Part shown: positions 1 through 9,661 of the stretch, piece after piece | Position numbering within the stretch: the stretch's first letter is position 1 | Layout: every line of letters starts with the position of its first letter | Notes under the pieces: model-generated | Told to the model about the DNA's origin: nothing | Seen by the model: the letters and a program-made list of their open reading frames with translations, nothing else | The model's database searches: none | DNA from: Bacteroidota bacterium | Lineage (GTDB): Bacteria > Bacteroidota > Bacteroidia > UKL13-3 | DNA length: 64,000 bases | Assembly (NCBI GenBank): GCA_027484685.1 | Contig: JAIXSO010000069.1 | Location: 1-64,000, forward strand | Reading direction: 5' to 3' | Translations under genes and position numbers: made by a program

Positions 1-1503
1 AACAAGTTATTAGATATTAGAAAACGTGCTTTAAAAGGCGAAAACTTTGATTCGTTAGCAAGCAAATATTCAGAAGATCCATCAGCTAAAAAAATGGGTG
101 CTAAATTAGGTTGGTACACTGTATTCCAAATGGTATATCCTTTCGAAAACCAATCATACAAAACAGCTAAAGGCGATATTTCAATGCCTTTCCGTACACA
201 ATTTGGTTACCATATTTTAAAAATTAATGATAAACGTACAGCAAGAGGCGAAGTTAAATTGGCTCATATCATGATTAGAACTCCTTACGATGCTGCTCCT
301 GAACAAATTCAAGATGCTCAGAATAAAGTAGATTCAATTTACAATCAAATTAAGAATGGCGAAAATTTTGGAACTTTAGCCGAAAGATATAGCCAAGATG
401 AAGCAAGTAGCAAAAACAAAGGTGAAATGAATTGGGTAGCTAGTTTAAGTGGTTATCCTGATGAGTTTAAAGACATTGCTTTCAGTTTAAATAAAGATGA
501 AGTTTCAAGACCTTTCAAAACTAATTTTGGATACCATATTATTAAATTAATTGACAAACGTCCGTTAGGTGAATTTAAGGACGTACAAGATGTTATTAAA
601 CAAAAAACAAACAAAGATTCTCGTTCTGAAAGCTCAAAAGCTGCTGTTATAGCGCGCGTTAAAAAAGAAAATAATTACAAAGAAAATTTGGGTAATTTAA
701 GAGCATTTACTGCAACTATTGACTCAAGTTTTATTAGTGCAACTTGGAATTATGATGAAGCAAAAGTAAGTACCAATAATTTATTTACTATTGGAACGGC
801 TAGTTATAATGTGAAAGATTTTGCTGCTTATTTAAAAGCAAATCAACAACCATTAGAAAAAGCTTCAGTGCAAATGGCTGCTCAACATATGTTCCGCACT
901 TGGGCTGACGAAAAATGTTTAGCTTATGAAGAAAGCATTTTAGATAATAAATATGAAGATTTTAGAAATGTAATGCAAGAATACAACGATGGTATTTTAT
1001 TATTTGACTTAACTGATAAAAAAGTTTGGAGCAAAGCTGTAAGCGATACTATTGGTTTAGAGAAATTTTACGAAGCAAACAAAAATAACTACAGATGGAA
1101 AGAAAGAGTTTCTTACAGCATTTATACTTGCTTAAATGAAAAAACTAAAGTTGAAGCTGTTAAAATGTTTAGCAAAGGAAAAACTGAAGCTGAGGTTTTT
1201 GCCAAATTAAATAAAAAAGTAGCAGGTACTATTAGCAGCAAAGAAGTTAAAAGCGAACGCAGCGATGCTACTGCCGACAAGCTTTGGGATAAAAAAGGAA
1301 TAGTTGATATAGCTAATGCAGAAGGTAGTTTTAAATTTTATTTTGTACATGGTGTAGTAAATAGCGAAGTTAAAACGTTAAAGGAAGCAAAAGGTATTGC
1401 AACAAGCGAATATCAAAACCAATTAGAAAAAGATTGGATTAAAGAATTAAGAGCTAAATATAATATTGTAATTAATGAAGAAACTGTAAAAGGTTTATTC
1501 TAG
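1..1503 (+). CDS. Peptidylprolyl isomerase with parvulin repeats, 5'-truncated by window edge
   Basis: The reading frame is open from the first base of the window, so the true start and signal sequence lie outside. Two parvulin (PpiC/rotamase) modules are visible: the tail of one ending near base 230 with a FGYHILKINDKR motif, and a full one from about base 250 to 560 starting VKLAHIMI and ending FGYHIIKLIDKR. The last 300 residues are a helical region without a motif I recognise. Members of this family are periplasmic folding helpers for outer-membrane proteins. A second parvulin protein follows after a strong terminator, so the two are probably separate transcripts despite related function. 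The family is clear; the exact subfamily (PpiD-like or SurA-like) cannot be set without the N-terminus. Confidence 0.88.
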   Translation, partial: NKLLDIRKRALKGENFDSLASKYSEDPSAKKMGAKLGWYTVFQMVYPFENQSYKTAKGDISMPFRTQFGYHILKINDKRTARGEVKLAHIMIRTPYDAAPEQIQDAQNKVDSIYNQIKNGENFGTLAERYSQDEASSKNKGEMNWVASLSGYPDEFKDIAFSLNKDEVSRPFKTNFGYHIIKLIDKRPLGEFKDVQDVIKQKTNKDSRSESSKAAVIARVKKENNYKENLGNLRAFTATIDSSFISATWNYDEAKVSTNNLFTIGTASYNVKDFAAYLKANQQPLEKASVQMAAQHMFRTWADEKCLAYEESILDNKYEDFRNVMQEYNDGILLFDLTDKKVWSKAVSDTIGLEKFYEANKNNYRWKERVSYSIYTCLNEKTKVEAVKMFSKGKTEAEVFAKLNKKVAGTISSKEVKSERSDATADKLWDKKGIVDIANAEGSFKFYFVHGVVNSEVKTLKEAKGIATSEYQNQLEKDWIKELRAKYNIVINEETVKGLF

Positions 1504-1530
1504 AAATATAAATTACATTTAATAAATTAT

Positions 1531-1577
1531 ATTGGAAAGCTATTTGGAATGTGTTTCAAATAGCTTTCCAATTTTAA
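1531..1577 (+). terminator. Intrinsic terminator between the two PPIase genes
   Basis: A perfect 16-bp stem (left arm 1531-1546, right arm 1557-1572) with a 10-nt loop is followed by TTTT. It sits 27 nt after the stop of the first PPIase and 27 nt before the start of the second, so it should separate their transcripts. Confidence 0.85.
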
Positions 1578-1603
1578 AAAAGTGACAATTAAAATAATAA
1601 AAC

Positions 1604-2977
1604 GTGTTTAAAATAAGTAAGTTATTCATTCTTTTTGCCTTTGTGTTGTTGGCAAATATTTGCAAAGCTCAACCAGGCTCTGGCGAAACTATTGATGGTA
1701 TTGTAGGTGTATTTGCTGATAAAATTATTTTACATTCAGAAATTGAATTTGAATACCAACAATTTTTAAAAGAATACCCAGAACGTAGGAGTGATACCAT
1801 TAGGTGTGATATTTTAAAACAAAAATTAACTGAAAAATTGCTTTCAACCAAGGCCGAAATAGATAGTTTGCCTTTAAGCGATGATAGAATTGATAGTGAA
1901 TTAGAGCAACGTATTCAATATTTTGCTCGTCAGTTTGGTGGCGAAAAAGGCTTAGAAGAGTTTTACGGAAAAAGCATAGCTGAAATAAAACAAAACTACC
2001 GCGATAAAATTAGAACCAGCTTGCTAATGCAAGAAATGCAACAAAAGATATTGAAAGATATTAAAGTATCTCCAACCGATATCAAAACATTTTTTAACTC
2101 CATAGATAAAGACAGTTTACCTTATTACAGCTCCGAAGTAGAAGTAGCTCAATTAATTATTGAACCTAAAGTATCGAAAGAGGCAAAAGAAATTGCTTTT
2201 GAAAAAATAAATGAATTAAGAACACGATTAGTTAATGGAGATAATTTTAGAACCATCGCTAAAATTTATAGCGATGATAAAGGAAGTGCCGTTCAAGGTG
2301 GAGATTTAGGTTGGTTTGGACGCGGAATGATGGTTCCTGAATTTGAAGCAGCAGCTTTTAAAACTCCTCAAGATAGTATTTCTAAAGTAATTGAAACCAA
2401 GTTTGGTTATCATATTATTCAGCCAATAAAAAGACGTGGAGATGAAATAAATGCCCGCCATGTGTTAATTCGCCCGCAGATTTACAAAGCAGATATTGAG
2501 ATAGCGAGAGAAAGAATAGATTCAATTCTTAATTTAATTAGAATTGATACTATTTCGTTTGTTGAAGCAGCTAAAAAATTCAGTACCGAAAAACGTACAG
2601 GAGCTAGAGGTGGATTTTTAGCTAATCCTAACAATGGGAATACCAAAATTCCAGTTGATGAATTGCCTAAAGATGTGTTTTTAACTATTCAAGGTTTGAA
2701 ACCAGGTGAAGTAAGTGCACCTGAATTAACTACAATACAAAGTGCTACCGGTGAGCCAATTAAGGTATGGAGAATATTGTATTTAAAATCGGAAAGCAAG
2801 CCACATATTGCTAATTTAAAAGACGATTATCAAAAAATGCAAATAGCTGCTGAAGAAGATAAAAAACAAAAAACATTAAACCGTTGGATTGAAAAAAATA
2901 GAAAACAGTTTTATGTTCAAATAGCTGATGAGTATAAAACTTGCCCTAGCCTTGAATCTTGGGAAAGTAATAATTAA
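1604..2977 (+). CDS. surA: SurA-like periplasmic peptidylprolyl isomerase
   Basis: This 457-residue protein starts at a GTG and opens with a signal peptide ending ...NICKAQ near residue 23. An N-terminal SurA-type chaperone segment (residues about 30-150) precedes two parvulin domains. The first (about 175-278) contains [10 protein letters not shown] and closes with [10 protein letters not shown]. The second (about 280-395) begins [10 protein letters not shown]. SurA proteins act in the periplasm as chaperones for outer-membrane beta-barrels on their way to BAM, and the parvulin domains isomerise prolyl bonds. The many barrels and TonB receptors of this organism are likely clients. A MoxR gene starts 21 nt downstream and may be co-transcribed. 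Confidence 0.9.
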   Translation: MFKISKLFILFAFVLLANICKAQPGSGETIDGIVGVFADKIILHSEIEFEYQQFLKEYPERRSDTIRCDILKQKLTEKLLSTKAEIDSLPLSDDRIDSELEQRIQYFARQFGGEKGLEEFYGKSIAEIKQNYRDKIRTSLLMQEMQQKILKDIKVSPTDIKTFFNSIDKDSLPYYSSEVEVAQLIIEPKVSKEAKEIAFEKINELRTRLVNGDNFRTIAKIYSDDKGSAVQGGDLGWFGRGMMVPEFEAAAFKTPQDSISKVIETKFGYHIIQPIKRRGDEINARHVLIRPQIYKADIEIARERIDSILNLIRIDTISFVEAAKKFSTEKRTGARGGFLANPNNGNTKIPVDELPKDVFLTIQGLKPGEVSAPELTTIQSATGEPIKVWRILYLKSESKPHIANLKDDYQKMQIAAEEDKKQKTLNRWIEKNRKQFYVQIADEYKTCPSLESWESNN

Positions 2978-2998
2978 TTAAAACAAAATATTTACAAC

Positions 2999-3961
2999 AT
3001 GTTATACCAAAACGATGTAGAAGCAGCTAATGCTTTACACCAAAAATATACTGAATTAAAAAAAGAAATTAGTAAAGTAATAGTAGGGCAAGAGCATATT
3101 GTAGAAGCCTTATTAATTTCTATTTTTAGCAATGGACATACCTTAATGGTTGGTTTGCCAGGTTTGGCTAAAACCTTATTGGTAAAAACTTTAAGCGAAG
3201 TGTTAGATTTAGATTTTAACCGCATTCAGTTTACGCCCGATTTAATGCCGAGCGATATTACAGGAAGCGAAATTTTAAACGAAAAACGCGAGTTTCAGTT
3301 TTTAAAAGGGCCCATTTTTGCTAATATTATTTTAGCAGATGAAATAAACCGTACGCCTCCTAAAACACAAGCTGCATTACTTGAAGCCATGCAAGAAAAA
3401 ACAGTTACTATTAATGGACAATTACACCAATTACCTATTCCATTTTTTGTATTAGCTACTCAAAACCCAATTGAGCAAGAAGGAACTTATGCCTTGCCAG
3501 AAGCGCAATTAGACCGTTTTATGTTCAATGTGTTTTTAGATTATCCAAGTTTTGCAGAAGAAATAAATATTATAAAAGCTACAACTAGCAACAACAAAGT
3601 GCAATTGAATAAAATTATTCATGGAACTGAAATTTTGGCTTTCCAAGAATTAGTGCGTAAAACACCTGTAGCTGATAATGTAATTGATTATGCCGTAAAA
3701 TTAGTGAGTAAAACACGCCCTCAGAGCGAATTTGCTACTGATGAGATTAAGAAATACATTGATTTTGGAGCAGGTCCGCGTGCCGGTCAGTTTTTAATTA
3801 TTGGGGCTAAAGCTCATGCTTTATTGCATGGTAAATATTCGCCAGATATTGAAAATGTAAAAGCAGTAGCAGTTAATATTTTACGCCATAGAATGATTAA
3901 AAATTACCGTGCTGAAGCTGAAGGTATAAAAATTGAGCAGATTATTGCAGGCATAATGTAG
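2999..3961 (+). CDS. MoxR-family AAA+ ATPase
   Basis: The 320-residue sequence is a typical MoxR ATPase. The Walker A is GLPGLAKT (residues 52-59), the Walker B is ILADEI (about 110-115), and a sensor-1-like ATQNP stretch lies near residue 157, followed by the AAA lid. MoxR proteins are cytosolic chaperones that usually work with DUF58 and von Willebrand A domain partners in envelope stress or metal-cofactor insertion. No such partner follows here: the next plus-strand element is a terminator and the next gene converges. The link to the SurA gene 21 nt upstream suggests an envelope role, which is inference. Confidence 0.9.
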   Translation: MLYQNDVEAANALHQKYTELKKEISKVIVGQEHIVEALLISIFSNGHTLMVGLPGLAKTLLVKTLSEVLDLDFNRIQFTPDLMPSDITGSEILNEKREFQFLKGPIFANIILADEINRTPPKTQAALLEAMQEKTVTINGQLHQLPIPFFVLATQNPIEQEGTYALPEAQLDRFMFNVFLDYPSFAEEINIIKATTSNNKVQLNKIIHGTEILAFQELVRKTPVADNVIDYAVKLVSKTRPQSEFATDEIKKYIDFGAGPRAGQFLIIGAKAHALLHGKYSPDIENVKAVAVNILRHRMIKNYRAEAEGIKIEQIIAGIM

Positions 3962-4020
3962 TGCAAATTGCTTTTATGGACTATAACTATATACTGTAAA
4001 AAGGTATTTATAAAAACAAA

Positions 4021-4056
4021 AAGAGGTTGTCTTTCATCAAGACAACCTCTTTTTGT
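4021..4056. terminator. Bidirectional terminator between moxR-like gene and gldB
   Basis: A perfect 11-bp inverted repeat (4021-4031 and 4041-4051) with a 9-nt loop is flanked by an A-run on the left and a T-run on the right. It lies between convergent genes and can end transcripts from both sides. Confidence 0.85.
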
Positions 4057-4073
4057 TTACACGAATCAAGCTT

Positions 4074-5120
4074 TTATTTGGGTCTGTAAGCACTTTCTTT
4101 CAGTATTTCGTCCCAATTGTTATTATTCATTATTTCGTATAAAGATGCACCTGTTTTATCGGCATAGTTTTCAATTATTTTATAACCACAATACACTCCT
4201 AACATAGGAGCGCTTTCTTGCGGTACTCCTTCAGCAGAAGTAAAAGGAGCATCAGTTAGTAAACGCATATAATCATTTGGGTTTTTGTTGTACAATAATT
4301 TTTTATCAATTACAAAGCTCCAAATTTGTCCTTCACTTTCGTTACACCAATCCATTTGCGATTTGGTATAACCAAACACCAAGGTATCGGCTAATTCAGG
4401 CATCAGTTTTTTTACAAAATACCTAACTTTTCCTTCAAAAAGCATATAAGCCAAAAAGCGTTTGTCTTTAAGTTGGGTATCAAAATTCGATATAGCCATG
4501 GCCTTTAATGTATTTGGAAGAATATAATCTTTGGTCATTTTTCTGCGCATAAAATCAGGGAACTCTGCGGGATAATAAGGATAATCTTTCCCTAAATACA
4601 TATCTAAACCAATTCCAATAATGCTATCGTAAGCGCAATGAGCTTCGGTAAATTCTGAAAGATAAGATACAAATTGAGGCACCTTAGCCTTGGGAAATTC
4701 AGTTTTATATCTAGCCATAGCTACTGAAATGCCATCTTCTAGGTCATTTAAATTAGGATAAAGACTATCAATTTCGTGTTTTAACATTTGGATACTAGGG
4801 TATTTTACAAAACCAATAAGTGCTTGGGCGTAAAATGGATCTTTCGTTTCAGGTAAAATACCTAAGGTGTTTTCGCAAAAGCCAAAGTAAAACTCATTGT
4901 ATTTTTTTGCTAAATTACTAAAATGAGTTTCTGTAATATGAACTGTATCAATTGGAATTAAATCTTGCTCAAATCGTTTTATGGTAATATGTTCTACATC
5001 TTTAGCCTGTGTTGAAATAGGCGAATTATTACCACAAGAAGCTAAAAAACAAATACTTAAACCGGCTAAAAAAATCTTACTATTTTTATTAAAACTATCA
5101 ATAAATTGCAATGCTTTCAT
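4074..5120 (-). CDS. gldB: GldB-like gliding motility lipoprotein
   Basis: The 348-residue protein has a lipoprotein signal with lipobox LASC (Cys at about residue 29). The body matches the GldB family as I know it: conserved stretches such as LGKDYPYYP and PEFPDFMRRKMT in the middle, then VRYFVKKLMP and a C-terminal GVYCGYKIIENY. GldB is a Bacteroidota-specific lipoprotein required for gliding in flavobacteria and also present in non-gliding relatives. The nearby NAD synthase gene agrees with gene order I recall from flavobacteria. It is divergent from the next gene with only 12 nt between start codons. A TAnnTTTG -7 box (5126-5133, minus strand) lies 5 nt ahead of the ATG. Confidence 0.82.
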   Translation of the reverse strand: MKALQFIDSFNKNSKIFLAGLSICFLASCGNNSPISTQAKDVEHITIKRFEQDLIPIDTVHITETHFSNLAKKYNEFYFGFCENTLGILPETKDPFYAQALIGFVKYPSIQMLKHEIDSLYPNLNDLEDGISVAMARYKTEFPKAKVPQFVSYLSEFTEAHCAYDSIIGIGLDMYLGKDYPYYPAEFPDFMRRKMTKDYILPNTLKAMAISNFDTQLKDKRFLAYMLFEGKVRYFVKKLMPELADTLVFGYTKSQMDWCNESEGQIWSFVIDKKLLYNKNPNDYMRLLTDAPFTSAEGVPQESAPMLGVYCGYKIIENYADKTGASLYEIMNNNNWDEILKESAYRPK

Positions 5121-5132
5121 GGCAACAAAAAT

Positions 5133-5876
5133 ATGAGAATAAAAAACATTTTAGCCGTAATTATTTGCAGTTTTATTTTAAGTAAAACAAATGCACAAAT
5201 TACCGATGAATCTAGGTATGAATTTGGTTTACGTATTGCTCCGCAAATTAGTTGGAGTAGCCCTGATAGTAAAAGTTTAGAAAATGGTGGTGGCAGCCTT
5301 GATTGGAATTACGGATTTCATGTGGCTAAAAAATTTACTAGTAGATATGCCATAGCTTTTGAGGTAAATGTAATTAATATGACTTCTAAAATTAAGTTTA
5401 CTGATTCATTAGCTATTTACAGCGATAAATTAAGTGGAGCTAAAACCAATGATTTGGCAATTAATTATAACCTACGTTATGTTCAAGTGCCAATTATTTT
5501 TAAAATGTATACTGATGAGTTTAAAGATAAATGGCGTGTATATGGTGAGTTTGGCGTTGGTTTAAGCTTTTTAGTACGCAGCAAAGCTGATGTAAACTCG
5601 TCAGTATTAAATTTATCCAATGTAGATATAGATAATCCAGATAAAGTGGATGAGTTTTTTATTAATCAAAGTACTTTTAGCAAAAATTACAGTACTAAAG
5701 TTAACTTTTTACGTCCTTCATTTATAATTGGTGGTGGTGTGCTATACGACTTATTTGGACAGACCAAAGGCTACGTAGGCTTAAGATATGATGGCGGTTT
5801 AGTTGATTATATGGATGCTGATAAATGGATAGCTAACAATAGTTTTACTTCATTAAATCTTGGAATAATTTTTTAA
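5133..5876 (+). CDS. Outer-membrane beta-barrel protein (PorT-like family)
   Basis: I choose the ATG at 5133, because from there the protein begins MRIKNILAVI with a clean signal peptide cut after ...TNAQ. An in-frame ATG at 5106 would add nine hydrophilic residues and overlap the gldB start. The 247-residue mature body shows alternating beta-strand patterns (FGLRIAPQ, YVQVPIIFKMY, YGEFGVGLSF, GYVGLRYDGG) and ends in an aromatic residue, as in small 8-strand barrels of the PorT/OMP_b-brl family. PorT is a T9SS factor, but many family members are not, so that role is unproven. Its start codon overlaps the likely gldB -7 box. Confidence 0.72.
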   Translation: MRIKNILAVIICSFILSKTNAQITDESRYEFGLRIAPQISWSSPDSKSLENGGGSLDWNYGFHVAKKFTSRYAIAFEVNVINMTSKIKFTDSLAIYSDKLSGAKTNDLAINYNLRYVQVPIIFKMYTDEFKDKWRVYGEFGVGLSFLVRSKADVNSSVLNLSNVDIDNPDKVDEFFINQSTFSKNYSTKVNFLRPSFIIGGGVLYDLFGQTKGYVGLRYDGGLVDYMDADKWIANNSFTSLNLGIIF

Positions 5877-5925
5877 ATCAATCATAGTTTTGATTGGTTA
5901 TTGCTAAAAGCAAATTATACGAATT

Positions 5926-7569
5926 TTGAAAATTACACTTGCACAATTGAATTACCACACAGGTAATTTTGAATTGAATACTCAAAAAATATTGGATGCT
6001 ATTAATAAGGCTAAACTAGACAATGCCGATTTAGTGGTTTTTTCTGAATTATCAGTTTGTGGTTATCCTCCTCGCGATTTTTTAGAGTTTAATGATTTCA
6101 TAAATTTATGTAACGAAAGTGTTCAGTTAATTGCTAAACAATGTGTTGGGATAGCTGCTATTGTTGGTGCTCCCACCGTTAATCCAAAAGTTGAAGGAAA
6201 AGATTTATATAATTCAGCCTACTTTTTAGCAGATGGAAAAGTGCAACAAATTATTCATAAAACATTATTGCCAAATTACGATGTGTTTGATGAATACCGA
6301 TATTTTGAACCTAACAGAACTTTTGAAATAGTTAATTATAAAGGCAAAAAACTAGCTGTAACTATTTGCGAAGATTTATGGAATTTGAACGAAAATCCTA
6401 TGTATATCAACTCACCAATGGATGAATTGATAAAACAAAATCCTGATTGCATTATCAATATTGCGGCTTCGCCTTACAGTAAAGTTCAAATAAATACAAG
6501 GCTAAATGTTTTAAAAAACAATGCCGTGAAATATAATTTACCATTGCTCTACGTAAATCATATTGGAGCCCAAACTCAATTAATTTTTGATGGTGGGAGT
6601 TGTGTTTTAAATAGTAATGGCAAACTTGTTAGTCAATTGAGACATTTTGAGGAAGATGTAATTTCGGTTGATTTAAATAAATTGAATAATCAAAATTTAA
6701 TTACTGAAATACCTCAAACCACTCAAATCAATTACCAAGATATTGAGCAGGCCTTGGTATTAGGTATTAAAGAATATTTTAGAAAACAAGGATTTAGCAA
6801 AGCTATCTTAGGTCTTTCGGGTGGTGTTGATTCTGCTTTGGTAGTATGCTTAGCAGCTAAGGCTTTAGGCGCTGAAAATGTAATGGCTGTTATGCTTCCT
6901 TCTCAATATAGCAGTGATCATTCTGTTTCCGATTCGCAAAAACTGGTTGAAAATTTAGGCGTAAAAAGCGATTTGATTTCCATTGAAAATACTTTTGCAG
7001 CATTGCAACAAACATTAAGCAAGCAGTTTGAAAATACTGAATTTAATATTGCAGAAGAGAACATGCAAAGCCGCAGTCGTGCTGTTATTTTAATGGCTTT
7101 GGCCAATAAATTTGGTTATATTTTATTGAACACATCCAATAAAAGTGAGCTAGCTGTAGGTTATGGAACATTGTATGGCGATATGTGTGGAGGTATTTCA
7201 GTTATTGGTGATTTGTATAAAACGGAGGTATATGCACTTTGTGAATTTATCAATCGAAATGAAGAAATCATTCCTAAAAATATACTAACCAAAGCTCCAA
7301 GTGCCGAGTTGAGACCAAACCAAAAAGACAGCGATTCATTGCCTGATTATGAAGTTTTGGATGCTATTTTGAACCATTATATTGAAGAACGAAAAGGGCC
7401 AAATGAAATTATAGCTTTAGGATTTAGCGAAGAATTGGTAAAACGTACTTTAAAAATGGTAAATAATAACGAGTGGAAACGCCTGCAAGCACCACCAGTT
7501 TTAAGAGTTTCATCTAAATCGTTCGGCCCAGGACGCAGAATGCCTTTGGTAGCAAAGTATTTGGGGTAA
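5926..7569 (+). CDS. nadE: Glutamine-dependent NAD+ synthase
   Basis: This two-domain enzyme of 547 residues makes NAD+ from deamido-NAD+, ATP and glutamine. The N-terminal nitrilase-type glutaminase has the triad E41, K112 and C148 (in VTICEDLW). The C-terminal synthetase carries the PP-loop SGGVDS near residue 294 and the later GTLYGDMCGG stretch. The start is a TTG at 5926; no earlier in-frame start fits and the sequence from there aligns with the family's KITLAQLN opening. Length is normal for the glutamine-using form. Confidence 0.95.
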   Translation: MKITLAQLNYHTGNFELNTQKILDAINKAKLDNADLVVFSELSVCGYPPRDFLEFNDFINLCNESVQLIAKQCVGIAAIVGAPTVNPKVEGKDLYNSAYFLADGKVQQIIHKTLLPNYDVFDEYRYFEPNRTFEIVNYKGKKLAVTICEDLWNLNENPMYINSPMDELIKQNPDCIINIAASPYSKVQINTRLNVLKNNAVKYNLPLLYVNHIGAQTQLIFDGGSCVLNSNGKLVSQLRHFEEDVISVDLNKLNNQNLITEIPQTTQINYQDIEQALVLGIKEYFRKQGFSKAILGLSGGVDSALVVCLAAKALGAENVMAVMLPSQYSSDHSVSDSQKLVENLGVKSDLISIENTFAALQQTLSKQFENTEFNIAEENMQSRSRAVILMALANKFGYILLNTSNKSELAVGYGTLYGDMCGGISVIGDLYKTEVYALCEFINRNEEIIPKNILTKAPSAELRPNQKDSDSLPDYEVLDAILNHYIEERKGPNEIIALGFSEELVKRTLKMVNNNEWKRLQAPPVLRVSSKSFGPGRRMPLVAKYLG

Positions 7570-7579
7570 ATGAAGTATT

Positions 7580-8500
7580 ATGCACTATAAAAGTTTCTTA
7601 ACTATAATATTTCTTTTACTTTTAAAACTAACTTTTGCGCAACATATTATACGGCCGGAAGGAAAATACGTGATTGGAGATACTATTATCGAAGTAAAAG
7701 TTTATAAAGAAGATAATGAAATTAGAGAGTTTAAAGAAATAAAAGGAACTGAAACTGAATTTTATAATCGCTATGATTTGAACTCAAAAATATTAAGGGA
7801 AGAAGGTAAGTTCTACAAAGGTTATTGGAGTGGAATTGTTAAATTTTATGATGCAAAAGGTAAATTAGAAAAAACAATTGATTATGATAACAGCATCAAA
7901 ACCTTATTCAAAAAAAAGAAGGAACCATTTGATGAACTTTTTACAAAAATTAAATCCAAAGCAGATTCATTATTAATTCAAAAATTTGGTCTGCACTTTT
8001 TTGAAAATCATGTAATACAAAATACCAATCAAAGTTATTATTATGCTTCGGGAACTTCAGGTTCTTGGTTTGAAGTTCCAAATTACAAACCCTACGAATT
8101 TTTGATGCGTTACGACATAAAACTCAAAGATGGAGAAAGATTTTTGGTTTATGAATTTGAATTAGATAGCAATGGCAATTTAAAAAAAGAAAGTTCAATC
8201 AAAACGATTTCAAATATTAAAAATAATATTCTTTTGACTATAAAATCAGCTGATTCTATTGCTTTATTAAACGGATTAACAGAAAAAGATAAACCTTTTA
8301 CTTATGAATTTGAGTGTATAATTGATAGCCTACAAAAAAGTAAATATTATCTTCAATTTAGTATTACTGGAAAGCCTTTCGAAAGAAAAAATAATGGAAG
8401 TGAATTCACAGAATATTGTTGTAAAATAAACTTAAACCCTTTTACCAATGAGTTTATTAATAAAGAAATTATTGAAATTATTACAATTGTTTGCCATTAA
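7580..8500 (+). CDS. Exported protein of unknown function with YwqK/MORN-like segment
   Basis: A 306-residue protein with a signal peptide cut after ...LTFAQ (about residue 21). Residues 25-100 contain a repeat-like stretch (GKFYKGYWSGIVKFYD, LEKTIDYD) that resembles the antiparallel hairpins of YwqK/MORN proteins. The rest is a beta-rich region without a motif I know, ending in a Cys/His-containing tail (YCCKIN, IVCH). It starts 11 nt after nadE, so it may be read from that transcript. The function is unknown. Confidence 0.6.
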   Translation: MHYKSFLTIIFLLLLKLTFAQHIIRPEGKYVIGDTIIEVKVYKEDNEIREFKEIKGTETEFYNRYDLNSKILREEGKFYKGYWSGIVKFYDAKGKLEKTIDYDNSIKTLFKKKKEPFDELFTKIKSKADSLLIQKFGLHFFENHVIQNTNQSYYYASGTSGSWFEVPNYKPYEFLMRYDIKLKDGERFLVYEFELDSNGNLKKESSIKTISNIKNNILLTIKSADSIALLNGLTEKDKPFTYEFECIIDSLQKSKYYLQFSITGKPFERKNNGSEFTEYCCKINLNPFTNEFINKEIIEIITIVCH

Positions 8501-8528
8501 TTTTAGCTTTTATCCAATATTTAATTTT

Positions 8529-8551
8529 CGAATTTCGATATTGGAAATTCG
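8529..8551. terminator. Hairpin between convergent genes
   Basis: An 8-bp perfect inverted repeat (CGAATTTC at 8529-8536, GAAATTCG at 8544-8551) lies midway between the stops of convergent genes. It lacks a clear T-run, so the terminator call is weak. It may instead be one of the short palindromic repeats common in this genome. Confidence 0.4.
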
Positions 8552-8559
8552 AATTTAAC

Positions 8560-8916
8560 CTAAACACTATGCAGAAATACTTCAGCTGGAATACTGAAAA
8601 AATCTTTTAGTTTTTGAGCTGTTTTAAGTGTTATTTCTCGTTTTCCGGAAAGAACAGATGAAACGTGCCCTTTACTGCCAATAATAGGCTCTAAATCTTT
8701 AGCTTTTATGCCCATTTCTTGCATTTTATACTTTATAACTTCTAAAGCATTTAATTTAGGTAGTTGATAGTGCTTATCGTCATAATCTTTTACTAAAACC
8801 ATTAGCAAATCTAATTCATCGTATTCTGGTGAATTAGGTGCTGCATGAAAAATTTCCATTAATCTAATTGAAGCTTTTTCGTAATCTTCTTCAGTTTTTA
8901 TTACTTTCCAATTCAT
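8560..8916 (-). CDS. higA: HigA-type antitoxin with HTH domain
   Basis: The 118-residue protein has an N-terminal helical part and a C-terminal HTH/XRE-like domain (about residues 58-115) with the family motif KDLEPIIGSKGHVSSVLSGK followed by LKDFFSIPAEVF. This matches HigA/COG5499 antitoxins, which bind the partner toxin and repress their own promoter. It is encoded second, 4 nt after the toxin, the usual higBA order. Confidence 0.88.
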   Translation of the reverse strand: MNWKVIKTEEDYEKASIRLMEIFHAAPNSPEYDELDLLMVLVKDYDDKHYQLPKLNALEVIKYKMQEMGIKAKDLEPIIGSKGHVSSVLSGKREITLKTAQKLKDFFSIPAEVFLHSV

Positions 8917-8920
8917 ATTG

Positions 8921-9244
8921 TTATTTGTTGCTTAAAATTTTTGTATCAAATGCAATAGTTTCAACGTTGATTTTATCATATTCCTTATGTGTTCCAAACC
9001 ATATTACATAACATGCATCTTGCATAAAATTGCTTGAAACTATTAATCTAAATTCGTCTCCTTTTATATTGAAAATTACCCTGTTATTATTAACAATACT
9101 GGCATTTCCGTAAACCCTTTTTAGTTCATTAAAATTATTGAATTTTTGTTTTGAAAACTCCGTGTACCATATTAATAATTGCGTTTCTGCAAGTGGATAT
9201 TTTTTGATATAATACAAAATCGTTTTCTTTAAAAGGATTTTCAT
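8921..9244 (-). CDS. higB: HigB-type toxin (RelE superfamily mRNA interferase)
   Basis: I place the start at the ATG at 9244, giving 107 residues beginning MKILLKKTILYYIKKYP. A start at 9259 would add five residues lying in the promoter. The family signature is visible: RVIFNIKGDEFRLIVS in the centre and CYVIWFGTHKEYDKIN near residue 85, with the final conserved Asp/Lys region. HigB toxins cleave mRNA on the ribosome. A -7 box TAAATTTG ends only 3 nt before the ATG, suggesting a leaderless or near-leaderless mRNA. Confidence 0.87.
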   Translation of the reverse strand: MKILLKKTILYYIKKYPLAETQLLIWYTEFSKQKFNNFNELKRVYGNASIVNNNRVIFNIKGDEFRLIVSSNFMQDACYVIWFGTHKEYDKINVETIAFDTKILSNK

Positions 9245-9247
9245 ACA

Positions 9248-9277
9248 CAAATTTAGCAAAAGTTTTCATTTTGCAAA
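9248..9277 (-). promoter_or_regulatory. Bacteroidota-type promoter of the higBA pair
   Basis: On the minus strand TTTG (9277-9274) and TAAATTTG (9255-9248) are separated by 18 nt. Both boxes match the Bacteroidota consensus exactly, although the spacer is 1-2 nt short. The -7 box abuts the start codon at 9244. Confidence 0.6.
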
Positions 9278-9415
9278 CTTTCTGTTTTTAAATTCTAGTA
9301 TTTTTAAATTTATCAAAACATTCAAAACAAAAATCATGGTTGTAGTAACCTTTATTACAAAGCAAATAAATTACTTTCGTAACCATATTACTCATTCAAA
9401 AATACTCAACAAATT

Positions 9416-9625
9416 ATGGAAGTTAAAGACAGCAATGGAACATTATTAGCCGAAGGCGATTCAGTTACGATTATTAAAGATTTAAAAGTAAAGGGCTCTT
9501 CATCGGTTATTAAACGTGGTACAGTAGTTAAAAATATTCGTTTAACAGATGATCCAAATGAAGTAGAAGGCAAAGTAGAAAAATCGATGATGGTTTTAAA
9601 AGCTGAATTTTTAAAGAAAGCTTAA
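9416..9625 (+). CDS. PhnA/YjdM C-terminal domain protein
   Basis: A 69-residue protein made only of the small SH3/KOW-like domain found at the C-terminus of PhnA (YjdM). The motif is [21 protein letters not shown] at the start and KGTVVKN-like [11 protein letters not shown] in the middle. The N-terminal zinc ribbon of full-length PhnA is absent. This short form is one I recall from other Bacteroidota under the name alkylphosphonate utilisation protein, although a role in phosphonate use is not supported by any neighbour here. Confidence 0.75.
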   Translation: MEVKDSNGTLLAEGDSVTIIKDLKVKGSSSVIKRGTVVKNIRLTDDPNEVEGKVEKSMMVLKAEFLKKA

Positions 9626-9661
9626 TTTTATTTTTAGGATTAAATTAAGAGTTGCATATAA

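Noticed and set aside
3968-4207. Frame between the MoxR gene and gldB
   Set aside because: It crosses the bidirectional terminator and lies mostly opposite gldB.
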